A stretch of 64,000 bases of DNA from Anopheles merus (taxonomy: Eukaryota > Arthropoda > Insecta > Diptera > Culicidae), in contig NC_054084.1 of NCBI RefSeq assembly GCF_017562075.2, forward strand, positions 502,001-566,000. Direction: 5' to 3'. This document shows positions 1 to 13,902 of the stretch, in pieces (within the stretch, counting starts at the first letter, position 1; each line of letters begins with the position of its first letter). Both the position numbers and the translations under genes were made by a program. The notes beneath the pieces were generated by a model. The model was not told the DNA's origin and made no database searches. It saw only the letters and a list, made by a program, of their open reading frames with translations.

Positions 1-3000
1 CGAGGCACCTCTGTGCGGCAGTATCCTACCTCCCCGGTCCCGGTTGTAGTATCGAATTGATTTCAAATTCACTCAATAAAAACAATTCATCATTGCGACT
101 GGAGGAATGGAGTGTCGGTGCTGGTGCCTTGCTTGCCACTTCACCGTGGGGCGGTAAATGTTGATGATGCTTCGTAATTTTCATTCAATCGGTTCGTTAT
201 CGTGCATTAACCAACCTTGAGTTGCAACGAAAGCAACCGTTCCCATCGCCAACACGTGCCTTCGCTGAAACCAAAAGGATATCTGGAACAATATCATACT
301 ACATTTACGATGGAGATTTTAAATACGTTTATAATTCAATGTTAAGCAATGTACAATCATTGAGAGGTACAATTAGGAACTGCTGTGATTAATGACCCTA
401 GGAAAACTTCATCGAAGCGGCATGTTTCATATCCTTTACTATTTCTTAAGTTATTATCTTGCAATCTTTGAAATGTACGAAAACAACTCGACAATAATAG
501 GTGCTTCTCGAGAACCACACTCAATGTTATACCTAGCATACACAATTCCTACAAACAGTCAGCTTTATTGCTGCATACTCTCCACATGCGCTCTTACAAC
601 AACTCCATTTGCTTTATTTTGCAATTCCATTGATGGATCGTTACTTTTTCCATTCCGAGCAGTGCCATTGAATTGATGGCAAAATGGAACAAACTACACA
701 ACAATACATCGCACGCTACACGCGCTCACGTTCGAACTTGATGACGGTGCCAAGAGCAACCGCTTCCGATAAATGCTGATAATTGATTTCTCACTCCGTA
801 CGAACTGCAAGCAAGCCAAACAAATGCATTTTTATCTTGCACGGATGAAATACGTTGGTAGTTGAACCGGCAATTGGTGATGTCGATACGGCCAACCGGA
901 TACTAGCCCGACGTATTCGAAGCACATGGACAAGCAGGTGTTTATCTCGGAGAAGGGAGAGGATCATTCCATCGCTATACACCTCGTTCCAATCACTAGC
1001 ATTTTCATGCCAATAGGGCTGTATACGTATGAAGTCTTTCTCCAGCAACGGTGCTTTATTTCTTCAAGATATACTAACCAATTTTCTAATGGCAGTTTTC
1101 CTATCGCCTTGCAGGAAAGCAGCCTTTCATTTCAATCCACTCGCCTACCATTTTGCTCCCTGCAACTGGCAATTATGCTGAACAATTTTCCTGCGTTCTG
1201 GTGCTTGCATGGAAACTACGGAAAAACGGGGCAAAGCCCTTCACCGTTCGACTGTGAAGCAAGCTTAAAGAAAAGACTATATTACTCTAGCCATTGCCAT
1301 CGCCGTCTTTTTTTTCTCTTTTCACTTTTGCTACAGCACCAGCCCAGGTTTAACCTGCACTTAACTTGATTACACCCAAAACGGCATCACCTTTGGCGAG
1401 CGGGCAGAACGAAACACAAAGAAAGCAAGAAAAAGTGGAACGAATCTCTTCTGTACCCAAGTGTGGCCAAGAGCGCATTTAAAAAACTATTACCACAGCG
1501 ACAAGACGTGACCATGGCCGGGGTAGCTGAGAAAAAGATAAATGGCACTACGCCACGCACTTAAGTGTCGTAGTGTGAAAGTGGAATGCAAACGTTCGAG
1601 CAATCATTGTGATACCGTGTCGTGCCGCTTTTGCACAGCCCTCTTCAACAACATTCTTTTGCTGTTCATTTGTTGCCTATCGTTCGTTTGCGCCACGCCG
1701 TCCAGACGGTGTAAAGTGAAGTACACATTTCCGGACATTGACGCACACATGTGCGTCGGTTCTTGTTTCGTTTTACATTTGTTTCGTTGCGTTTAAACAA
1801 CAACGAGTTTTATAGTTGAAATAGTATCAGCAACAAACACATTAACCCTTTATAATAGCAACACATCGATCACTGGTACAAACCATAGTCTACTCTATCC
1901 CAGTTGGGTTCTAATCTCTAGTCTCTCGTCCATACCCTCCCCCCCCCCCCTCCCATCTACCGACCACACATGCAACAACACTACGGGAGCCCCTTCCAAC
2001 GCCATCTAACAGCTCCTATCACCCCGAAACTGATTGCACCGCTGTACGATGAGAAAGTTCATTCAATTATCCCTTTTCTGTTTTCAACCAGCTCCAACCA
2101 TCACTAGCGCCGTGATTACGCTCTCGGGAAATTTGTCACTGCGTGTTGTCACCTTCAGCAGTAGTGCACGAGCTCCCCCAGCACTCGGGGTCATCCGTTC
2201 CGCCTTTCAACGTCGGTAGCAGAGTGGAGTGTGTTTACCGATGGTATAATGACACCGTGCGCTGCTCGCATCTGGGTGTGTTCCCATGGTATATTAATAT
2301 TCGTCGTTTGTTATCCCTGTCGACACGTTGACTCATCCCGCCGTCCATCTTCGTTCATAACAGGGAAAACCGGACGAGCGACACAATGTTAGCTGTGTAG
2401 TGTTCAATTTGCCTTTTGGTTTTTTTGCTAAACACCTTCAGCTTTTTGGTGATGTGCTGCAGTGACTATTATGCTTATGATATCATCATCCATCTCGTTG
2501 GAAAATGAAGGTTGATTTTAGTATGCGCTTAGTAGTTTGAATTTATTGCGCTCGTGAATGACCAGGCATCTCCATTATGTGAGGGATATTGTTTGGAAGA
2601 TTAGTTTATGATTTTCATGTAGCAAAAACTTTACGAAAAATAGTATAGTAGTCTACGGGTAAGCTTTGCGAATTGTGTTCATAAAATATGATTCAAAAAA
2701 TTATATCTAACCTACACCCTTCAACACAGTATTCTTCAATTAAACAACCACCACCAGTAGACTAAAACAAAAGCCACTGACCTGCTGTATTTTATTATTT
2801 TTCAATCCAGAAACTCGCCCATACCACAGAGCACGGTGAAAGAAGGTAAAATTGAAAACGAGCAGATCCTTTTGTAAGCAGCTTAGACGTGCCGGGATTT
2901 CGATGGTTCTGGTTTGTGGACGATGAGCACCTTGCCACAAACCAGGTGGAAACCGGAGAATCCTTCAGACCAGTGAGGTGCGGTAGTTGGGCTGCCGATA

Positions 3001-6000
3001 AAGGCAAGGAAAAGAACGATGGACGTCGATAAACCAACCTGTATGGATGATGGAGAGAGCGTGTGTGTTTGCAAAACCTTCTCACGTGACACAAAGCTTC
3101 CGAAAAATCTCTACCAAAATCCGGAATATATGTACGACCAGGTAGCTCCGCCTGCGGACATTGTGTGGTAAGAATGCTCCTCATACTCAATCCCTAATCC
3201 CCCCATCCATGCGATAGAAGTTAATGGTAAAGTTTGTTGGACGATTTTCGTATATTTTATGATTACGGTACATGCCTTTCGAATTGCGTTCTTCTCCCAA
3301 GTTGCCAGTTGTCAGATGCTTACTGTTTCACCCATTTCATTTACCGTACACAATACGGACTGAGTACTGACTAAAGCAAACAACACACACGCACAACACG
3401 CGGAGTTCCGGAAAGAAAAGAAATTTGCACACGATAAACAAGGCCACGCAGCTCCCGCTGGCATTGACAAATTTTTAACGAAAGCATGGAAGACAACATA
3501 TATGTTACGCCATCTCTCAAAACTCCTCCTATTGCGTCATGCTCTATTCTATCTATGCGCGTCATCCAAGCGTAAACCAAGATGGGCTCGTTGGCCTATT
3601 AACGTAGGCAAAAGCACACGGACAGATTCTTTGCGGACGAACAACGGCATTTAGAATAAAAGAAAACTCTTTTGGGTTTCCAAACCAGAAATAACTTACC
3701 TGTTTCTGTTCCGGTGGACCGGTGTGCCCGCGGGGCAATGACCCGCTTTATAAGGATATAGCGACACTCCTTTGCACATTGGTTGCCTTCTTCCCCCTTG
3801 CCAACCATTACCGATCCACAGCCAAACCACAACATTGTTTGCACAAATTAATGGTCTTTCATCAGGGCCCGTCCCACCCCTCCCCTAGGGGCATCAGTGT
3901 AGGCCTTCAATAGTTTCGCTCCATCCAGCCCCGGTGTGCAGCGCAATGTGATGCCTGCGGCTAATCCAACCGAGATGTGGCTTTGGCTGAGAATCGAATG
4001 AAGAAAGATCCCTGCACACAGGGGAGGAAATGGCGTGCGCTTCTTTAGAGCCGAGTTCCATACACGGACGTGACATGAGAATGCAATTGCGATCTTCTCG
4101 TGTCCTACGTGTCGTTGCGCGCGTACTCAACAACACTGGGACAACGTGTTCGGGGTGTCCCGGTACGGGTACGTCATCCATCCGTCCGTTCGTCCGTTTG
4201 TGGTCCGGTTTTGCCGGAAGCAGTGCATGCAATCAGTGCCGCACATGCTCTTCTTCTTAGGTGCAGGCGGTCACACCCGGATGAACGACTTGGTATTCAC
4301 ATCCGGTTCCAGTGTTTTGGCGGTGACGATGATGATGCTGATGACGTCGATTGCAAGAAAAACCCACATCCCGAACCGTACCCACTCTCAAGGAGAACGT
4401 TATTGCTTGCCTGAGGGTAGTGCAGCTACTGGAACAGAAGCTAGCAAGGGTAAGTATAGCAGGTTGAGTGAATATACAGTCTTTTACCAGGAGCATCTTT
4501 TGCTTTTCTTTTACAATCAACTTTCCTGGACGGGATTTTGAGGGTATTGAAATTTAGACCAACGTTCCTGAAACTTGTGTTTTCTTCAAATGTATCTGCT
4601 CATTCTAAAAATTAGACTATTTAACACAATATTGTATGTACACGGGAAGCAAATTTTTATATTTTAATTAGTACAGGTATAAAAATGAATCATTTTAGGA
4701 CATCCTATGATATGAATTCTTCTTCAGTGGTTTAAATTTATATCATATAATATTTCTCCCTTGACTGATTGGTTAAATGTGAACGTAAAGCAGTTCATCA
4801 CACAATTCAGCTGAACCAAGAATATTTCGACCATTTTTTGCCGCCTTGCATCGCTATTGACATGCAATAGCCCTCATTTTATCACATTCCGCCTATTTTA
4901 ACGATACAGACACCTGATGAACTGCCGACGGCTCACCGTTCTCATCCTATATAGCCTCCACGATAAAAACAACATCCCCTTAACGATTAATAAGATTTAT
5001 TGTCCCCAGAGAAGGGAAGCTACCGGAAGAGAAGATAAAAGATGTGTAAAAAGGCTACTTCAATACGCGTTTGTTCAATCGCTGGTTCATCAAATTTTGA
5101 TGGACCCCTTTCAGCTAACCGTTATACCGGCAGAAAAGGAAAAAAACCTAATGAATCTCTCCATAAATCAACCCACCTACCAATCTTGCTAGTACTAACG
5201 ACAACAACAACCAATCCTGTCTCTTTACTCGAGCAACAAAAAAAGCCGCAACGATTTCCATTCTACTGCTCTGGCACGTAAAAATTAATCCCGTCGGATA
5301 ATCCGCACGAAAATACTGTCGGTTGATAAATCAAGCCCCCTTTTCCAACGATCATACCCCGAAAGTATCGTGTGGTACGGATCTTTCCACTATCCCCAGA
5401 TTTTGCCATTTGCCGTCGAATGACCCGAAATACCAAACTCAGAACTCACCTGCCTACCTGCAACAATCAGCTAAACTCCATTTCCACGACCGATCATAAA
5501 TCATCGACGTTAACCCGCGGTTCGGTGGTTCCAAATGGTATGACGAAACAGGTGAACATTACAGCGAGCAACAAAAAACATCCCTGACACAGCATTACAC
5601 AGCGCACAGCGTCTGGGTGACAGACGGATGGTTCGCCAGGAACAGATAGCACATTCCTGGAGTTTTCGCAATCAAGAAGCCATTTTAAGCTTACAGCGGG
5701 TAAAGGATTTCCCGCCCTGCCAATCCGCTTATCAAGGCGATTCTTTTCAAACACGTTCGCCTCACGTCTTTTCGCATCACATTAGTTTGATCCTTCGACC
5801 CGTCGTGTCATCTGTGGGTGCTGTGAATCTGTGTTTTGTTCTGTCTCTTTTCCTCTTTTTGGAACAATAATTATCCATTTGACCTGCATAATTAATCTTT
5901 ATGCTGCCCGGCCGTTTATCAAACCCTTTTATTGCATGCTTGTGTGCGCGAAGGTTCTTGAGCTACACCGAACAAGCAACATCATACTCTTATATTGTCA

Positions 6001-8404
6001 TAAAGCATCCAAGAGTCCTGTATCCAAGACACCGTAATGAGTGTGTTAAACTTAAAAACGTGTCCCATCCTTTGTCTTGGGGGCCCTCAAAAGAGAGCCA
6101 CCAGCAGAGCCATCCTGAAACAACCTGTCTCAGCAGTGAATTGTGCTGACCGCATGAACGGTCAAAGAAGGGAGAAAAGGTTTCAATTTTTTCAAGTTAC
6201 TTTAGCCTGCGTGTCCCGCCACAGCCAAACTGCATCACCGCTAATGGATCAAACGGTCGCCCCATAGCCGCTCGGAACTCGTTCATTCGCACGCTGTCAC
6301 GCTAGACCCTCGTTTACGTGTGAGTTATTCGCCCTTCGCTCAATAAAAGCTGTCACAGCTGCAAACAGACCATCGCTGATTAATCCACTGTGCTTTCGAT
6401 AAACTTTCCGGTCCGATGTTAGGCGACAGCTATGTATTCAAGGCACAACAGAAAGAAAGAAAGGGGGCGTCAAAGACCAAGCCCAAGAAGGAATGCTGAG
6501 CAGCAGCTGTAGGAAGAGCGAGATGTTCCGATTCTACGAACTAAACGAACAACCAATAAATGCGTTGTCGATTGGGTAGGAAACGTTTGAGAGATTCATT
6601 CGACCTGCCGGTCACGTCCAGTGGAAGGATGTTGCAGAGTTTCTACACGATTATTGCTATGTTTTCGGTGCTTGCTGAAGGATTATGGCTAGCGGGTGGG
6701 AAATGAACCGGAAAGGTGTCACGCTTATCGGTTCAATCTGAAGACGGACGTTTTAAACTTCAACGAGTAGGACAAAAATAAAATATAATAAAAATATTCA
6801 TACATAAACATCATAACTCCGAGAAGGAACAAGTATGACAGTGTTATCAACATTATCGGACGTTTGATTACATCTCTCCAAACGATGTCATAACCATATG
6901 GCTCGATATTGCTCCCAGCTCGATTCTAGTCATTACCATTTCACTACACAGTTGCACTTCATTGAGAAACTTCAAGTAGATTACTTTCCCCTCGTGCCAA
7001 TTCCCAATTTTTCTCTCCCCCCCTCTCATCTCATTTTCTCATCGATGACGTTCCCTTTTCGGCAAATCGGCTCATATCAACATTATCCAAACCAAACACA
7101 GTGTTCGAATTGCAAAGCAGCGCAAAGATCCTCCGGCTCGCATATCCCACTGGACCCGAGCTTAAGCTTTTCGTGCTTCTCGGCACTACCGATGACCGAT
7201 TTGATGCTGGTACTGGACTGTTTCGCACTGGATCGATCCAGAATGCCACAAAGCATTAGCCGACAATCGTTACGTTTCAGCTCGTAATGCCCTGGGGGTA
7301 CGTTACTCATGCAGATTGCCACAAGCAATCAAGCTTCTTGTTTCTTTTGTCCTTGTTTGAAGAAAGAAATACCTCCTCCTAGAAATCCTTTTCGATCAAT
7401 CGCAGCTATCTGCCTCGAGCTGCCAAGAAGCGGAACGATAATTAAAGCGGACATTAGCCTCTTTGTGTGAAGGTGTAAATTTTTGCGAATAGGGTAATCC
7501 CTTCTCAGCATCAACACACCCGTGAGTTGAAACTACTGATTGGAGAAAATGAGCAGCAGGTCTGGCCACATCCCACAGGAAACGATCTTTTTGCATAGCA
7601 AGCTACTCGATAGTCAATAAACACATCAGGAAAATCTCAGGCACTCTATAACACACACGCTCACGTAATGCAATGTTGTTTGGAAGAGTCCCTCCGACAA
7701 CACAGCGAACGAAACGCACACCCTCGTCCTATCAAAGAGCTGCCTGTTGCTTGAACGCACTGACCTGTCGTTTTTATTGGAAGGCTGAGATGCTCCTGAC
7801 GCTAAAACCCTTCCACACGTGATGGTTGGCTTTGGCTCCATAATCACCTCCATCCACCACACCCCACAGGGATCATCAAAGCCGGCAAAACAGTCACAGG
7901 CAATGACTCCAGGGGAAAACGAACGTGCAAGGGGAGGGCAATCTCTTCTCACGCCCTTGTCCGTTTACTCCCGAACGACAGCATCGGACAGCTATCGTGT
8001 ATCGTTTAGTCGGCTCCCAGTAGAATTGAAAGGGATTAGTTGTGCGAAACAAATACATACAAGCAGTGATTTGAATGGAGTAGGGAGGCTCAACAAAAGG
8101 TAGTGTTTGGCGAGGTAAGCACTCGCTTCAAGTGGTTACTGGCAAGGCAGCACAGTTTTGCTAATTGGATTATTTCTGGTTTTACCTCGGGGGCATGGGT
8201 GTGTAGTTGAAGGATAAAGAAAGGCTGTTTACAAAGCCCTAAGTTGCTATACTTTACTGTAAATCAGGAAGTTGTTGTGCTTGTGAAAACACTTTTAGGC
8301 CACTGTCTTACGGATTGTTTCCAGGATAGGGGTCTTTCAACCATTGGAATGTAAGTACTAAATTACAACCTAACATTGAGCCCCACCTTACACATTTGAA
8401 TTGG
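1..8404. other. Gene-poor stretch, no supported gene
   Basis: I find no exon chain here that closes in frame. Visible elements are a C-rich run around 1,935-1,953 and isolated open segments on both strands without consistent splice phases. One minus-strand pair (2,883-3,038 and 3,086-3,184) reads as an 84-residue protein with a hydrophobic stretch, but needs a 47-bp intron, which is shorter than usual for insects. A good donor-like site lies near 4,449 on the plus strand after a GC-richer patch (3,900-4,450) without a convincing frame. The region is either intergenic or intronic to a gene beyond the left edge. Confidence 0.6.
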
Positions 8405-9465
8405 TCAAGAATGGAGGTGCACGACTAGAAAACGAGATTCATCAAATTGTCACTGAGGTGTGGGCAACGAATCAATGTATTGTGGCTAGAATCTCAGCAC
8501 CATCTACCCCATATACAAGAAGGGAGACAGGTTGGACTGCAACAACTACAGCGGTATCACGGTGTTGAATACCGCCTGCAGCATATTCTCCCTGATCCTT
8601 CTGGATCGTCTTGTCCCGCACGTTGAAGAGATTGTCGGAAACTATTAAAGAGGATTCCGAAACGGAAAATCGACCACTGACCAGATCTTCACCATGCGGC
8701 TGATCATGGAGAAGATGGCAGAATACAGACACGACCACGTACCATTTTCATTGACTTCAAAGCTGCATATGATAGCATAGCCAGGGTAAAACTATACGAC
8801 GCTATGAGCTCTTTTGGAATCCCGCCAAACTGATAAGGCTAGTTGTAGTGACTATGACCAACGTCACTCGCCAGGAGACGGTGGATGGAAAACTCTCAGG
8901 GCCTTTTGATACCACCAAAGGTTTGCGCCAGGGGAACGGGCTTGCCTATCTCCTATTTAACTTGGCGCTCGAGAAGGCCATCCGCTACTCGAGGGTGGAG
9001 ACTACGGGATCTTCTATAAGTCAACCCAGATCCTGGCATACGCTGATGATATGTACATCATTGGTCTGCTGCTCTCCTATATAGCAGAAACCTACTAAGG
9101 GATTGAGCAGGCGGCAGAGAGCCTCAGATTGCAGATAAACGAGGCAAAGACCAAACTGATGGTGGCAACATCAACAGTCCTACCAATAAACCTACGTAGG
9201 CGTGACGTACAGATAGGTGAACGCACTTTTGAAGTCGTCCCAGAATTTACCTATCTTGGGTTAAAGGTAAGCAACGACAATAGTATGGTAGCTGAGTTGC
9301 GCGCAAGGATGCTGGCTACCAACCAGTCTTTCTACAGTCTGAAAAAACAGTTCAGATTGCGATAGATCTCAAAGAACCTGTCGCGATGGACCATGATGAG
9401 GCTGTATAGCACCTATGTAGTACCGGTACTCATATACCGCAAAGCGGATAAGTAAGTAAGTAAAT
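8405..9465 (+). mobile_element. Degenerate non-LTR retrotransposon fragment (reverse transcriptase domain)
   Basis: Translated pieces in shifting plus-strand frames match the reverse-transcriptase core of insect non-LTR (LINE-like) elements. A 'YKKGDRLDCNNYSGITVLN' block lies near 8,512-8,570, 'GNYxRGFRNGKSTTDQIF' near 8,638-8,692, 'KGLRQGNGLAYLLFNLAL' near 8,919-8,972, and a catalytic AYADD box near 9,037-9,051. A later 'LQINEAKTKLMVATS' block begins at 9,129. Frames change several times and in-frame stops occur (for example after GNY near 8,647), so it cannot make a working enzyme. The 5' part (endonuclease/ORF1) and the C-terminal end are missing. It ends in a short tandem tail of the type AAGTAAGTAAGTAA (about 9,449-9,462), typical of the 3' ends of some LINEs. 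The clade is not assigned; CR1/Jockey-like elements are likely from general similarity. Confidence 0.85.
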
Positions 9466-10847
9466 GCGTAAGGTAGCGCACCTATACAAATTTGATCGAA
9501 GCACAGCATAAACCGACATAACTTCTTATTAATTCACATTATCTTATCTATCTTTTCTATATCTCTATATCGATCTTCTCTTCTCTATCTCTTCTTCTCT
9601 TCTCTATATCTATGAAAATCTCGTGCCATGATGTTTGTTGCCAGCGTCCTCAGAAACGGCTGGATAATTTTCAAGGAAACTTTGCACACACCTTATGCTG
9701 GCATGAGTATAAGTTTTAAGATCTACAACATTTTAAGATGTTTCAATTAACTTAATTTACAATTAAGTTTGCAATTAGGTTTTAAATTCTCTAATTCCCC
9801 CTACAATGAGCAAAATTGTTGTTGTTGTTGCATACATCACTTTGCTACTTGGTGTAGCAGTTTACACTTGATGTAAAGTGCCTAGCGGTTTACGATACTA
9901 TCTCAATCTTGGGAATAACTGCCAGCTAGTTTATCAATATTATTTGTGGTGTGTCTAGGTAACAGGAAACTATAAAAATCTGCATTATTATTTACATCCA
10001 CTTTCATCTGGCTGTTATAAACCAACACCAACTTGTCTAAATAATATCCATGCCCGTTTGCGATCATAATCTCCACCCAGCGCGTGTTTTCCTGAGCACC
10101 AATCTTACTCCATTCCCACGTGACAAAACCTCATTAGGCTAATATTATACGCATATTACATTTCCGTTCCGACCTACTGGACCATCAAAGAGGTGGAACT
10201 GATTACAAGCGTAACCCCGTATGCGTAACGGGAGAGGAAGTAATGATTCGTTTGCTGGAATCAACCGAAAACACATTCGTCAGGGATTGGTGCTCCCTGC
10301 ATGTTGCGGTGGTTACTATATATGTAGTTGCAGAGGTAATTAGGTGACTACGGGACTTCCTTGTTTCAGGAACGATAGAGTCATATTTAGTTTCGCCTAA
10401 ATTGCTGCACTGCAGTCAAAACAAGCATCTACGTCGGAGCTCCTTTCTAAAATTCAGCTAGTTAGATTAATTTTGCTAATGAACGCTGTAATACTACATG
10501 ATTAGACCGTACATGCAAGAAACAATCTAATCCAGCTAACCGCAATGCTTACCACCATACATCTAGAAATAATGTTTCAACGATGTTTACCAATAATAAC
10601 TACTCTTCCAAACTGCTGATGTTTCAAATCAGACATATATTTTTGGGACGAATATTTTAAGAGAAGTTAACAATCCAAAACGCTGTTTTTCAATTACACA
10701 CCACCTTTGATCGTTTGGTGGTGTTTCCAGACACAGTCTTGCACTGCAAATATTCCCCATCAAACCTCATCAAAGCAAGCCGCGAAATGTCATCCTGACC
10801 TTTCCGGCAACCTCGCACATGGTTGGAGGATTAGCTGTTGATTAGTT
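9466..10847. other. AT-rich noncoding DNA downstream of the retrotransposon fragment
   Basis: There is a pyrimidine-rich imperfect TCT/ATCT stretch at about 9,540-9,612, then AT-rich sequence. I see no coding frame with splice sites. Confidence 0.5.
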
Positions 10848-11005
10848 CTATAGATTGTATTCAATTTGTGCATTAAATACAAGTCCAAGTGTGCCGTTGG
10901 CGTAATGGTCTGTTGAGCAGGGTCTACCATTAGCACCACACACACTCCCATCCGAAATGGTGGAAAATCGCCCTGCAACTTTGAAGCCAAACGGTTCGCC
11001 CAACT
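10848..11005 (-). CDS. Candidate isolated coding exon, function unknown
   Basis: On the minus strand a strong acceptor (pyrimidine tract ending in CAG) precedes 11,005 and opens a 51-codon frame ending in TAG at 10,848. It would be entered in phase 1. Codon choice looks coding, with several Gly, Cys and Thr residues including the stretch SVCGANGRPCST. I do not recognise the protein and found no partner exon whose phase fits convincingly. The opposite strand is also open over the same bases with a donor at 11,069-11,070, so the strand is uncertain. It may be chance. Confidence 0.22.
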
Positions 11006-13795
11006 CTGTACGGAAACGAACGCAGGCAGGCAAACCAACACGCTACGTACAACTGCTCTCTGTCAACAGGTGAGTGAAGTGCATTTACCTAATGTAATGT
11101 AGCAACGCTGAGCACGTTTAGCTGTTTGCTCAAGCTAATGATTTGAGTGTTGAGGGAGATTAATATTCAAACAGCGTCGACATGTGAACACCACTGCAGC
11201 CTAGACCGAGACAGCCTGACTATAGGGAAGATACTACTGGATGCAATGCAGCGCAGTGAACAGAGATGAGATTTGAGACCTTTTGGCAAATGTTATCGTA
11301 TAGTATGTGGATGTTAAAATAGCATACATGAAAGTCATTACCTTCGATGATAAGGAATAGGTATGCAATTTAGATTATTGAGGTTTATTCATCTGCTACT
11401 ATTGCTCTGTATTTTTACATTAAATGCATTTTCATCATAAAGTTTCATTACATCATAAAAATACATACGTATTTACCTTTACTCACGCAGTATTTTCATA
11501 TGGACCACTCCATCAAGCGCTGTTTGCTGTACATCTCAAAGACAAAAGCAAAGAATGACAAACTCAACTTTACGCAATGCAACACAAAAGGTCTTTCCAA
11601 ATATTTTCATTAGCTTTTTAAATGTTTGCAGTTGCACAAAGCTCATCTCCGTTCACCATTGCTAATACGCGTACCGTTTACACAACGTTCTATTTATTTC
11701 CCTTATCTGTTTTTCGTTCACTTTTTGCTCCCTTAAGTAATCGAAATGAACCCAATACCAGTGTTGATGATGTCCTTTGTGTAGGGGTTTTTTTTTTTGC
11801 TCATCGATGGATAAACACAGGCAAGCTCGTCAGTAGACCCTTTGGAAAAACATAAAGAGAGAAAAACGGCATGAAACATGGGATACGATACAACGGTAGG
11901 AAATGAAATTATTTAAAACTCAATTTCAAAAACCAAAACAAAAGGCAAAAAATTATTCCCTTATCCCTTTCCATAGTTGTTTCAGGGTTTGTGGGTGTAT
12001 TTGCCTGTTTTTTTTCAAATTCACTTCAAAAATTCCTTTCACTTTAAGCCATCCCATCCTCATCATGGAAACCCTTTTTGTGAATGCCTACTGTATGCGG
12101 TAGAGGAAGAAGGCGTTGTGATGGTGTTGTGGCAACAATAAAAAACATACACACTATGATGTGACGTGACCGTGGCCATGTATTATGCCTGCTGTCAAAC
12201 TGGTTGTCGGTTTCACGTGCGTTCATCGGTTCAGCCCTCCAAAAAAGGGAATAAAACAAAACACATGATAGCACTGAATTATTCATAACCGTCCCAGGCT
12301 TCAACTAACCTCTTTGCAAAAAAAACTGCATAAGGTGATGTGGCTGAGATGCGAAAGATCCGTAAATGGATTCGTTGCACACTCGCCCGTGATAGGAGAT
12401 AGGCTAAAGATTGGCCTCCAGTTTCCTATTCCCTTCACGCAAGCACCTTTCCAGGCTCATGTTGCCCATTTCCCAATCAACATGTGCGCAACAAACTCTG
12501 GATTTCTTTTCCCTTCTTTTCACTTCATATGCATGGGAAAATGCGTGTGCAAAGGATCAGCATTAATGGTTGAAGACACGGGGTGAAATATAATGTTTGC
12601 TTTGTACTCGATCCTTGTGGGTGTTGGTTTCACTAGGAACGTGGCACCGACCCGGGCTCCATGTGTGGCGAGGGTTATATTTGTTAAAGGATGTTTTCAT
12701 TTTCTGGCCCGTCCCTTGTGTCTGTCCGGTTCGTTACTTATTTAAGTGCTCAGTGTTGCTTCTTTATGCATTCTTCAAACACATCATGTACCTATGACGG
12801 TTTTGCGGTGGACGTGTTAGCCCACCGGAACGATTACTTATGGTTTCACAGGTTTGCAGTGTGATTTTCATTTTTCAACATTCACCTGGCACGTTCAAAG
12901 CTCGCTTACTTATCTCACTTGTTTACACACTGTCTGGCAAGCACAAAACATAAAGCCCGCCTTTTATTTTACTATCATTTAGGTCCATCGTTACATCGAG
13001 ACCAATCCACATGGCGCTGTCTCAGCAACAACACAAAATAATGAATAAAATACCCAGGCGTAGTTCAACTAAAACACTTTTACCATTCAAAATAAACAAC
13101 GCAGTCGAATCTTATTCCAGTTTCACAGACAAAAGTTAGTATCGTACAAACATCCCAACAAATAGACAAACAGAGAAAGTTTTGCAATCGATCATCCAAC
13201 ACCAATACACAGCAGCTCAATAAAAGCGTTAATAAATAGCAAACGTCTCCACGGGATATCTACGAAAATTGCTGTTACAGATCACAGCGCAGCATTACCA
13301 CGGCAAGATCAAGCGTGTAACAAGCGTACAACAATCATGTTCCCCATTCGGCAGCATAGCTGCATTGCAACACCGATTATGCCCACTCTTCCACTAAAAC
13401 GTACCCACAGGATGAATCGCTTTCACTGAAATCATTGCCCACCCATCGGCATCCTACTGGCAAATTGCCAACCGTTCGCGTTTTCATCATACGCTTAGCA
13501 GCGTACTCGTGCCAACATAAGCGTTGCAACTTTTCCACCCCGTATGGTCGCATTCAATGCAAACGCGTTTTGCGAGAAGTTGACTTTTGTTTGGAAAGCG
13601 TAAAGATAGATGGTACGTAGTGCCCCGCTGGGACAGTTTAGGATGCACGCTTTACCCCCCAAAATAATCAACATTCCACAAACATCCCATTATTGGTGCT
13701 GTTCTGTGGATTTACGGCCCGCGGCCTGCATGCTGTTTACGTTGCAAAATTCCTCGCGAAGGAAGTACGGTATTTAAATTTATAGAATCACTCAC
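11006..13795. other. No supported gene
   Basis: AT-rich sequence with short A/T homopolymers (for example a T run near 11,789-11,798). No spliced frame could be built here. A good donor-like CAG/GTGAGTG lies at 11,069 on the plus strand, just beyond the candidate exon. Confidence 0.5.
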
Positions 13796-13902
13796 ACAAC
13801 TTTCGCGGTAAGTGGCTGGAACAGTGTGTAGGTTCCAACCACATCGCACCACTCACTATACCGCATACCCTCATTGGAAAGTCGAAATTTTGTATCGCTC
13901 TG
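13796..13902 (-). CDS. Candidate isolated internal exon, function unknown
   Basis: A minus-strand segment bounded by an acceptor-like ...AACCAG before 13,902 and a good donor (GTGAGT) after 13,796. The frame is open throughout, enters in phase 0 and leaves in phase 2, and contains the stretch RYSEWCDVVGTYTLF. I do not recognise it. The acceptor has a C/A-rich rather than T-rich tract. No neighbouring exon with matching phase was found, and the 10.85-11.0 kb candidate needs phase 1, so the two cannot be joined directly. It is weak support for an unmodelled minus-strand gene in this region. Confidence 0.22.
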